Shown piece by piece: positions 17,898-24,999 of a DNA stretch of 64,000 nucleotides; the stretch's first letter is position 1; every line of letters begins with the position of its first letter. The notes beneath the pieces are model-generated. The model saw only the letters and a program-made list of their open reading frames with translations, had not been told where the DNA came from and searched no databases. The stretch comes from Paraburkholderia phytofirmans OLGA172 (GTDB lineage Bacteria > Pseudomonadota > Gammaproteobacteria > Burkholderiales > Burkholderiaceae): positions 2,418,001-2,482,000 of the forward strand of contig NZ_CP014579.1 in NCBI RefSeq assembly GCF_001634365.1, written 5' to 3'. A program made the translations under genes and the position numbers.

Positions 17898-18446
17898 TCA
17901 GCGCGTGCCTGCGCCTGCTTGAAGAAACATCACGCCCAACGTGCCGATGGCAATGGCCACGCCGTACGGCAACGACCCAACCGAAGCAAAGTCGGTGCCC
18001 TTGCCTTGCGTATTCATGTTGTCGCGGCGGTTGATGCCAGCCAGCAAAATTGCCAGGATATTCGTGCAGGTGGATTTCACAGCCCGCTTGGAAATAATCA
18101 CCGCCAGCGCCCACGCACCACCCATCGTGCAGGTCAGCAATGCGATCTGTAGTGCGATGTCAGGTCCGACGAACGCGCCAACCGCAGCCATCAGTTTTAC
18201 GTCACCCGCGCCCATGCCGCGCAGCAGATACAGGGGCAAAAACAGGCCGCCGCCAGTCAGCATGCCGAGCGCCCACCGCCCCGAGCCGCCGCCGGCTCCA
18301 TGCAGATGCCACTGCATCGTCAGCGCCAGCGCCAGCCCCGTCAGCACCAGCCAGTTCGGAATGCGCCGGGCATGTAAATCCCAGCCTGCGGCCATCGCCA
18401 CCAGTCCGAACAGGCACACACCAACTGGAAATTCGAAAGCGTTCAT
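17898..18446 (-). CDS. tadV: TadV/CpaA prepilin peptidase (A24)
   Basis: A 182-residue polytopic aspartyl protease that cleaves the Flp pilin and the TadE-type pseudopilins. The two catalytic aspartates are visible: D23 in GWDLHARRIPNW and D82 in GMGAGDVKLMAA (the GxGD motif). As in other TadV/CpaA enzymes, the N-terminal methylase domain of PilD is absent. The ATG at 18446 is chosen over the longer frame because GGGGAA precedes it and the protein then starts at its first helix. The gene follows flp by 123 bp. Confidence 0.92.
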   Translation of the reverse strand: MNAFEFPVGVCLFGLVAMAAGWDLHARRIPNWLVLTGLALALTMQWHLHGAGGGSGRWALGMLTGGGLFLPLYLLRGMGAGDVKLMAAVGAFVGPDIALQIALLTCTMGGAWALAVIISKRAVKSTCTNILAILLAGINRRDNMNTQGKGTDFASVGSLPYGVAIAIGTLGVMFLQAGAGTR

Positions 18447-18569
18447 GGAGTTCCCCGTTTCCACTTCGCTATTAGTGAGGAAAGAGCAGCCCCGAAGAAG
18501 CAGGGCCACTCTTCGCTCAATCTATTGCCCCTGACCAGGCAAACCTGCAATGTGGTTATTCACTATGCA

Positions 18570-18749
18570 TTAGGCGGCCGCGAGTGCGGTTGAAATCTTG
18601 CCAAAAGTAGCGTTGAGATCTGTAGCGACCAATTGAACTGCTGTGATGATCGTGACCGCAATCAACGCAGCCAGCAGACCATACTCAATCGCCGTCACAC
18701 CATCTTCTTCACGCGCAAAGGCACGAATCAGGTCGAGAGTTTTTTGCAT
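18570..18749 (-). CDS. flp: Flp-type pilin
   Basis: A 59-residue pilin, read directly from the minus strand. A short charged leader (MQKTLDLIRAFAREEDG) ends in the conserved glycine. It is followed by VTAIEYGLLAALIAV, with Glu at +5 and Tyr at +6 of the mature form, and one long hydrophobic helix. TadV should cut after Gly17. TAGGAG lies a few bases before the ATG. Between flp and tadV an imperfect hairpin (about 18525-18542) could act as an attenuator so that pilin is made in excess, but it has no clear T-run. Confidence 0.95.
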   Translation of the reverse strand: MQKTLDLIRAFAREEDGVTAIEYGLLAALIAVTIITAVQLVATDLNATFGKISTALAAA

Positions 18750-19115
18750 TTTGAAGCTCCTAGAAAAAGAAGTTTTTAACTCAGGTACTCAAAACATGCC
18801 CGCTGCGGGACCGAGCATTGGTGGAAGGCTGCTGACTGCGCAGCCGGGGTTGGCCTGGTTAACCGGTCAGGTGCTGGAGGGCTTCTTTGAGTGCGCTCCG
18901 GCCCTTCCCCTCCCCAACGCCATCTCTTGGGAACCTCGATCACCGCCGAAGCCAGTGACGCTGTCTCCCGTCCTCGGCACGACCGGCCATGCAGACCGAC
19001 GCTGTGTCGAAGTTTTCCGGCGCCGCAGAACTGAATCCCCCCGTCAGCCGTTCTGTGGCGCCTGAAACCGGAGCGCCCTGTACTGCTCAAGCAGCGCACC
19101 GTTGCAGACAACTAC

Positions 19116-19130
19116 GCCAGAAGAGTGCCA
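19116..19130 (-). promoter_or_regulatory. sigma54-like promoter candidate upstream of flp
   Basis: On the minus strand the bases read TGGCAC, five bases, then TGGC. This matches the -24 element exactly and the -12 element TTGC at three of four positions, with the required GG-to-GC spacing. It points to flp but lies about 370 bp before its start. It could be chance. Confidence 0.25.
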
Positions 19131-19464
19131 AGCTGCGGAAAGGCTTGATGGCATTGAATAGTTCGGACGAAAAGAGGACCTGGGCGTACTTGCAACACTA
19201 GAAATGTTTCACTTCTGACCTGAAAACGTGCCAGCGAAACCGGCCTGAGCCGCTAAAAAATGGCTTCACGGCTACGTGAGAAAAATGGTCAATTGCCGGC
19301 GCAAATGCTCCTGCCACGGGGGACCTACACCTTCTGCGAACCCAACCGATTCATTGATCGCAATTTGACTGGCAATGGTGTGACGAATATTCCAGTCAAA
19401 TATGCCGAGCTCAATTCGTCGAAATAGCTTTTTTAGGTCGTGGTCCGAACTGTCGCAAACTTGA

Positions 19465-19614
19465 GACGGCGAGCCGTCGTTTTGTCCGATTTGTCGCGCG
19501 GTCGACGCGGCCAGCGCTTGAATCGCAATGTGCGCTGGCCCGCACTACGGGGATTGACGGGGATTTATGAATCGCTTGAACGTGGGACAAGCGGCGCGCC
19601 GCACGCATTTTTTT
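19465..19614 (+). ncRNA. candidate structured RNA (hairpin cluster)
   Basis: Three inverted repeats lie within 150 bp. They are GACGGC/GCCGTC at 19465-19478 followed by four Ts, a perfect nine-base pair GGCCAGCGC/GCGCTGGCC at 19509-19540 with a 14-base loop, and GCGGCGCGCCGC at 19591-19602 followed five bases later by seven Ts. The last could be a terminator for a plus-strand transcript. No promoter was identified with confidence, and the strand is a guess from the T-runs. Confidence 0.3.
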
Positions 19615-19855
19615 GTGTGACGTAAGCGATGAGCTCGCTTCGCCTCGCACTGGAGCGCAGCGCCTTGCTGGTAGCGCGTCGCACGGCGAAACGGGTTGTT
19701 CCAAACGGTATTTTTTTGAGAGCGGCCGATTAAAAAACTTCGCGCGCCGCACATCACCGGATGCTCGAGAAGCACATGGTGCCCGGTTTAGCTCAGAGTT
19801 GCGTGAGAAGCCAAATGAGCAGGACGGTTTTGAGGCTTGGAAACGGCAGAAAGAC

Positions 19856-19873
19856 CGCCGCTGATTCGCGGCG
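19856..19873 (-). terminator. hairpin after the motB-like gene
   Basis: A perfect six-base stem (CGCCGC/GCGGCG) with a six-base loop starts about 20 bases beyond the motB-like stop. On the minus strand it is followed by GTCTTTCTG, a weak T-rich tract. It is a plausible end of the three-gene transcript. Confidence 0.4.
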
Positions 19874-19892
19874 TGCCCACCCTGTCAGGGAG

Positions 19893-20603
19893 TCAATATT
19901 CCACAAGAATAGTGACGCGCCGATTCGCAGCTCGCGCTGCCGCATCGTCGCCGATGATCAGCGGAAAGTTGTCCGCCCTGCCGATAGCGGCCATTCTGTG
20001 AGGTTCGATTCCCTTATCGGCAAAGAATCGAACCACGGCACCGGCGCGTGCCGACGACAGTTCCCAGTTGGATTCGTACTTCGCGGTCGATATCGGCACA
20101 CTGTCCGTGTGTCCCTCGACGAGGATATTGTTGTTCGAACGGTCGCGCAGTACCCCGGCGATCTGATCCAACACCCCGAAAGATTCCGGCAACAAATGCG
20201 CGTCGCCCGAGTTGAAGAGCACTTTCGCGTTGATGGCGATTTCCACACCCTGTGAGGCATTCGAAATCGTGATCTGGCGGTTGTCCTGAAGCGGCGCCAG
20301 CAACGAAAGAAGCTGCCGCCTCGCGGCATCGGGCACGCCAGCCACGGCGACTGGCGCGCGAGCGCTGCCGGCAGGCGTCTGCCCGTTCACCTCGCGGTGC
20401 GCGAGCGCCTTTAGTTCGAGCTCGCGGTTTTTCGCCAACTGCAGCACGTAAAGCGCGAGGAACAGCACCATCAGCGTGGTGATGAGGTCCGCATAGGAAA
20501 TCAGCCAGCGCCCGGACTGCGCCTCGCCGTCCCCGTCGTGGTCGTCGTGCTGATAGCCGGTTCTGTCCGCCGCAAGGCGCTTGTTACCCGAAGAGGTGCT
20601 CAT
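19893..20603 (-). CDS. MotB-like stator protein (OmpA/MotB domain)
   Basis: A 236-residue MotB/MotD-type protein. A charged N-terminus precedes one membrane helix that begins with SYADLITTLMVLFLALYVL (about residues 36-54). The aspartate in SYAD is the ion-binding residue of true stators and is present. A linker leads to a C-terminal OmpA-like peptidoglycan-binding domain with VEGHTDSVP and NWELSSARA motifs. It should anchor a stator unit to the cell wall. It lies 84 bp downstream of the MotA-like gene and is the last gene of the unit. Confidence 0.9.
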   Translation of the reverse strand: MSTSSGNKRLAADRTGYQHDDHDGDGEAQSGRWLISYADLITTLMVLFLALYVLQLAKNRELELKALAHREVNGQTPAGSARAPVAVAGVPDAARRQLLSLLAPLQDNRQITISNASQGVEIAINAKVLFNSGDAHLLPESFGVLDQIAGVLRDRSNNNILVEGHTDSVPISTAKYESNWELSSARAGAVVRFFADKGIEPHRMAAIGRADNFPLIIGDDAAARAANRRVTILVEY

Positions 20604-20687
20604 GCTCGAAACGTCTGCTTCCGAATTGCGTTTGAATGGGCGCCTGGCGCGCTGCCGCCAACCGATCGAGGCCGGCTTCGAGGCCGC

Positions 20688-21452
20688 TTAGCCCAGCAAC
20701 TCAGCCGATCTTTCCCGGATGTCGCCCGCCAGCCGGGTTTCGATCGTGTGGGGCGACTCCTTGCGCGAAATCGCGAGCAAGCCATCGAGGTATAAGCGTC
20801 TAAAGCGCAATTCGCTATCCACCTGCGCCCTGATCTTTCCGTACAACGGCAGAAAGACCAGATTCGCCAACGCGAGACCGTACAGGGTCGCGACAAACGC
20901 GACGGCAATACCTTGCCCGAGTTGCGCCGGCTCGAGCATATGGCCGGTCACCTGAATCAGGCCAAGCACCGCGCCCAGAATGCCGAACGTCGGCGCATAG
21001 CCACCCGCCTGCTGCCAGATCCGCGCGGCCGCCATGTGATTGCGCTCATAGGCATCCAGTTCCCGTTGCAAGGCGTCTTCGAGCACGGCAGTCGAGACCC
21101 CGTTGGCCAGCAGCTCGAGGCCTCGTTTGGCAAACGGATTGATGCCGGCAGCCTCGATCGACTCGAACACGAGCATGCCGTTCAGCTTCGCCTGATCGCC
21201 CCACTCGAGCAGGACCGACAAGCTTTCCCGGTCGACCTGCCGCGCTTTCACAAAGGCGAGCCGCAGTTGCTTCACGCCGTCATAAAACCTGGCCCACGTG
21301 TTCTGGATCATCACCGCACCAAACGTGCCGCCCAAAACGATCACGAACGCCTCCAGCTGAAACAGCGAGGTGAAGTGCCCGCCCTCGAGCGAAAATCCGG
21401 CCACGATGGCCGTCACGCCAAACAGGGCGCCAAATAGCGTCAAAAGATCCAT
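20688..21452 (-). CDS. MotA-like stator protein
   Basis: A 254-residue MotA/MotC-type inner-membrane protein. Two N-terminal helices (residues about 5-20 and 33-50) precede a cytoplasmic loop of about 100 residues rich in charged positions. Two C-terminal helices follow, carrying the conserved GGYAPTFGILGAVLGLIQV motif with the functional proline and the IAVAFVATLYGLALANLVFLP motif. These are the features of an ion-conducting stator rather than of ExbB/TolQ. It lies between the cNMP/FliG-like gene (71 bp) and the MotB-like gene, probably one operon. Confidence 0.9.
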   Translation of the reverse strand: MDLLTLFGALFGVTAIVAGFSLEGGHFTSLFQLEAFVIVLGGTFGAVMIQNTWARFYDGVKQLRLAFVKARQVDRESLSVLLEWGDQAKLNGMLVFESIEAAGINPFAKRGLELLANGVSTAVLEDALQRELDAYERNHMAAARIWQQAGGYAPTFGILGAVLGLIQVTGHMLEPAQLGQGIAVAFVATLYGLALANLVFLPLYGKIRAQVDSELRFRRLYLDGLLAISRKESPHTIETRLAGDIRERSAELLG

Positions 21453-21523
21453 ACATCCTCTCGAATGGCTGCCCCGGTCATCGGACCGGACCTGAACGCG
21501 GCCTGTTGTCCGACCACCAGGCG

Positions 21524-22768
21524 TCAGACATCCACATTGGAAAGCGGCGCCGCAGAGGCGGCCGACGATTTGATCGCGCGTACGGTCTCGATGAATCGCT
21601 CTTCGATCTCGGCAATCTCGAGCGGATCGATCTTGATTTCACGACGCATGACCCACGACACCTCCTTCTTTCGCGCCTCGGTCATCACCGAGAACAAACG
21701 ATCGGCGACCGGCTCGCCCGTCACCGCGGCGAGCAATTTTGCGAGGTCATAGGTGTCGAAGGCGCTCACGGCTTCGAACAAGGTTCGCTGGTCGACAAAC
21801 TCCAGGTCGGCCAGAGACTTGATTTCGCTTGTGCCACGAGGATTGCGCCGGGAAAAATACGTGATGCCCTTTTCCTCGACGTAGTTCAGTACCCGGGTCT
21901 TGCGAAACGCGAAGATGTCTTCCGCAATTTCCCCATTCGAGAGCTTGTTGAGAATCAGATTCTTCTCGACGCCGATCAGCGCTTCCAGGTCAGCGAGCTC
22001 GATCAGTTCCAGTTCGCTATTGATCGAGACATCGAGATCGTGGTCCGCCACCTGCTGCGCCCGTTCCGTAATTCGCACGGGATCGAAGGTCACGAGCTGC
22101 CGCCCGGCTGCGCCGTCTTGCGTCGAATAGCGCGCAGACATCGTGCTGACGCGATCCGAGCGGCCCGGTTCGAGCGTCACGAGGTTGAGCTTTTCCATGC
22201 GCTTGAGCATCGCCATCACATGCGGACGGGAATGGCCCGCAATCGCATGGCACTTCTTGATGACTTCAGGCAGGGGCAGCGAGAATTCCTCCCCTTGAGC
22301 GCGACGCGTGCGTCCGTCCACCCGGTCTGCGTTCTCAGTGCCTGCCATCAGCGACAGAACATGCGCGTATGAGAGAACACCTGGCAGAAAATCGGCATGC
22401 GTATTGGTGGCGAGGATATCGTCCTTCTTCTTCACGCGGCGGATCATGGTGCGCACGATATGGCGCAGCAGCGGCGATACGCGTTCGAGTTCCTCTTCCA
22501 CGACGCTTGCCGCGATCACGGTCAACTGACAGAAGCTAATGGCTTTCGCGGTGTGCGCGCGCGGTTCGGCCGGCAACAAGGACACTTCGCCAAAAAACTC
22601 GCCCTTTCCCAGCGTGGCGAGAATGACTTTCTTGTCGTCGCATTGAGTGGAGATTTCGACTTTGCCGTCTGCGATCACGTAGATGACGGCATCGCCTGCG
22701 AAGCCTTCCGAATAGATGACCTCGCCCGGAGCCGCTGCGCGCGACCATGGCGATCGTTGGTGATTCAA
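21524..22768 (-). CDS. cyclic-nucleotide-binding protein with FliG-like C-terminal domain
   Basis: A 414-residue protein with an unusual domain order. Residues 13-95 form a cNMP-binding domain. Its phosphate-binding cassette FFGEVSLLPAEPRAHTA (58-74) keeps the key Glu61 and Arg70. Residues about 160-200 resemble the winged helix of CRP-type regulators (LPEVIKKCHAI, then SRPHVMAMLKRMEKLNLV). Residues 318-402 align along their length with the FliG C-terminal torque domain (LEFVDQRTLFEAVSAFD, then LAKLLAAVTGEPVADRLFSVM). The start is a TTG with GGGGGA seven bases before it. MotA- and MotB-like genes follow on the same strand. It may be a rotor-like or stator-binding switch under cAMP or cGMP control. 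This is inference. Confidence 0.75.
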   Translation of the reverse strand: MNHQRSPWSRAAAPGEVIYSEGFAGDAVIYVIADGKVEISTQCDDKKVILATLGKGEFFGEVSLLPAEPRAHTAKAISFCQLTVIAASVVEEELERVSPLLRHIVRTMIRRVKKKDDILATNTHADFLPGVLSYAHVLSLMAGTENADRVDGRTRRAQGEEFSLPLPEVIKKCHAIAGHSRPHVMAMLKRMEKLNLVTLEPGRSDRVSTMSARYSTQDGAAGRQLVTFDPVRITERAQQVADHDLDVSINSELELIELADLEALIGVEKNLILNKLSNGEIAEDIFAFRKTRVLNYVEEKGITYFSRRNPRGTSEIKSLADLEFVDQRTLFEAVSAFDTYDLAKLLAAVTGEPVADRLFSVMTEARKKEVSWVMRREIKIDPLEIAEIEERFIETVRAIKSSAASAAPLSNVDV

Positions 22769-23015
22769 GATTCATTCCCCCGAAGAGCTATTGCATCGTT
22801 CATCCCATCCCTTCGTGAGGCACGAATATGTCCGATGGTCCCGACCTATTGGACTGGATAACGACATGCAGAACGCAAATCTTTAACCTTCTCAATCGTC
22901 AGACGTATCGCTCAATGCAGAAATCGCACGGCTCGCCGCGCAGTGCTGCGATTTCAGTTCGAATCTGTTCGATCCGGGCCGGTTCTGAGCCGGACCTCGG
23001 CCCTATGACAGATTC

Positions 23016-23948
23016 TCAGGCTGCGCGGTCGACTTCCGCGCGAGTCGGGATCGACGGCTGAGCACCCGCGCGCGTGACGGAAATCGAAGCCGCGCGTTGT
23101 GCGAGGCTGATCGCGCCTTCCAGCGGCTGCCGGGCGGCGAGTTGTGCGGCAAAGACACCGATAAAGGTATCGCCGGCCGCGGTCGTATCGACCGCCCGCA
23201 CCTGCGGCGCGGCAAAATGCGTGCCTTCGCCGCCTTCCGGCAACAGGTAAGCGCCTTGCGCACCGAGCGTGACAATCACGTTGCGGGCGCCGCCGCGTTG
23301 CAGTTCCAGCGCCGCCCTTCTCGCGCCGCTTTGCGATTCGACCGGCAGGCCGGCGAGTATCGCGGCCTCGACCTCGTTCGGCACGAGGTAGTCGACGAGC
23401 GGCAGCCATTCCGCGGGCAGCGGGCCGGTTGCCGGCGCCGGGTTCAGCACGGTGATCTTGCCCAGCCGCCGGGCGAGCGCGAGGGTTGCGTGGACCGAAT
23501 CCCACGGCGTTTCCAGTTGGCAGACCACGACGTCGCTGGCCTTGATCGCCGCTTCGTGGCGCGCGACGTTCTCAGGCGTGAGTTCGCCGTTACTGCCCGC
23601 GACCACCACGATCGTGTTCTGCCCGTCGTCCGACACCGTCACCATCGCCACGCCGGTAGGCTGGGCCGGGTCGACGTCAATACCCGCGCAGTCGATACCC
23701 TCCGCTTCCAGATCCTGGACCCGCTGGGCGCCGTTCGCATCTTTCCCCACGCGGCCAACCATCGCCACGCGCGCGCCGATGCGAGCGGCCGCTACGGCCT
23801 GGTTGCCACCCTTGCCGCCGGCAACCTGCGAGAACTCATGTCCGCCGATCGTCTCGCCGGGCCGCGGCAAATGCGGGGCACGGGCGACCAGGTCGGTATT
23901 GATGCTGCCCACCACGAGTACGCGGCCCTGCTTCGCTTCTTTCGACAC
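23016..23948 (-). CDS. rbsK: ribokinase
   Basis: A 310-residue PfkB-family sugar kinase that phosphorylates ribose to ribose 5-phosphate. It shows the N-terminal GSINTDLV segment, the glycine pair motif GGKGGNQAVAAARIGA and the C-terminal DTTAAGDTFIGVFAA motif with the catalytic aspartate. The GTG at 23948 is preferred because AGGAG lies seven bases before it. The longer ATG start at 23969 would put this site inside the coding region. It is the last gene of the rbs operon, 46 bp after rbsC. Confidence 0.95.
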   Translation of the reverse strand: MSKEAKQGRVLVVGSINTDLVARAPHLPRPGETIGGHEFSQVAGGKGGNQAVAAARIGARVAMVGRVGKDANGAQRVQDLEAEGIDCAGIDVDPAQPTGVAMVTVSDDGQNTIVVVAGSNGELTPENVARHEAAIKASDVVVCQLETPWDSVHATLALARRLGKITVLNPAPATGPLPAEWLPLVDYLVPNEVEAAILAGLPVESQSGARRAALELQRGGARNVIVTLGAQGAYLLPEGGEGTHFAAPQVRAVDTTAAGDTFIGVFAAQLAARQPLEGAISLAQRAASISVTRAGAQPSIPTRAEVDRAA

Positions 23949-23994
23949 GTTCACTCTCCTGCTGACCATCTACGCATGGTCCATATTGGTCAAT

Positions 23995-24996
23995 TTATGC
24001 GGCGCGGCGCCGGCTTCTATATGTATCCAGCACGACAGCCACGACAATGACCGCCCCCGTGATGATGCGCTTGGTCGGCTCGGTCGCCCCGATCTGGGCG
24101 AGGCCTGCGGCCAGCACCGAGATGATCAACACGCCAAAGAACGTGCTGATCACCGAGCCGCGCCCGCCCATCAAACTCGTTCCGCCGATCACGACGGCCG
24201 CGATCACCTGCAATTCGATGCCCGAGCCGGCATTCGGGTCCGCTGCCTCGAGCCGCGAAATCTGGAACAGGGACGCGAGGCCGGCTAACAGGCCCATCAT
24301 CGCGAAAACGGCAATCTTGTAGGGCCGCGGGTTGACGCCCGCGAGACGCACCGCTTCCTCGTTTGTGCCGATGCCGATCAGATAGCGCCCGAACACCGTG
24401 CGGGTCAGTACCAACTGCGCCGCGACCATCACGACGACGGCAATCAGGAACGCGGGAGAAATGCCGAACGCAATCGGGTTGGACAGGAAATCGAACGCAT
24501 CGCCAATGTAGGCCGTGCGGGAGTTGGTCATCTGGTACGCAAGACCACGGGCCGCCTCGAGCACGCCGAGCGACACGATGAACGAAGGAATCCGCCAGGC
24601 CACGGTAATCGCGCCGGTCACGCAGCCCGTCAAGGCCGCCCCCGCCATGCCGAGCAAGGCCGCGGGCAACGCCGGCCAGTGCCACTGCAAGGCCGCGACG
24701 CTCGTGAGCGCCGCGCCGAGCGCCAGCACGGAGCCGACCGACAGGTCGATCCCGGCGATGATAAGCACGAAGGTCATGCCGACCGACATCACGACCAGAT
24801 CGGGAATCTGGTTCGCGATCGTGCTGAAGGTGTCGTAGCTCAGGAAGTGCGAACTCAGCAGCGAGAACAGGACGATCATCCCGAGCAACGCGCCGAGCAG
24901 GCCGAGGTAGTTCGAGAATCCAAGACGCGTGCCGATCGGCTTCGCGTCTTTGGGCGGTTCGTTCTGCAACGTAGGCAGGCTGGTTGGTGCGGTCAT
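23995..24996 (-). CDS. rbsC: ribose ABC transporter permease
   Basis: A 333-residue permease of the BPD_transp_2 type with about nine membrane helices. It contains the family motifs GIDLSVGSVLALGAA near residue 85 and AAVVIGGTSLMGGRGSV near residue 275. It forms the channel for ribose uptake with RbsA and RbsB. Its start lies three bases after the rbsA stop, so the two are probably translated together. Confidence 0.95.
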   Translation of the reverse strand: MTAPTSLPTLQNEPPKDAKPIGTRLGFSNYLGLLGALLGMIVLFSLLSSHFLSYDTFSTIANQIPDLVVMSVGMTFVLIIAGIDLSVGSVLALGAALTSVAALQWHWPALPAALLGMAGAALTGCVTGAITVAWRIPSFIVSLGVLEAARGLAYQMTNSRTAYIGDAFDFLSNPIAFGISPAFLIAVVVMVAAQLVLTRTVFGRYLIGIGTNEEAVRLAGVNPRPYKIAVFAMMGLLAGLASLFQISRLEAADPNAGSGIELQVIAAVVIGGTSLMGGRGSVISTFFGVLIISVLAAGLAQIGATEPTKRIITGAVIVVAVVLDTYRSRRRAA

Positions 24997-24999
24997 GCT

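Larger units (their letters stand above)
18750..19892 (-). other. long intergenic region upstream of flp
   Basis: These 1.1 kb separate the tad locus from the stator genes and hold no convincing protein gene. Seen here are a sigma54-like promoter candidate (19116-19130), a group of strong hairpins (19465-19614), and a hairpin after the motB-like gene (19856-19873). The open frames present have no ribosome sites and overlap the hairpins. The flp promoter should lie in the right-to-left direction within this region. Confidence 0.6.

Noticed and set aside
19411..19775. Two overlapping minus-strand frames of 113 and 76 codons
   Set aside because: They run through strong hairpins, lack ribosome sites and have unusual basic composition. 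A structured non-coding element is more likely.
19893..22768. Zorya-type phage defence, which also uses MotA/MotB-like proteins
   Set aside because: No ZorC, ZorD or ZorE helicase or nuclease gene is adjacent. The third gene is a cNMP/FliG-like protein.
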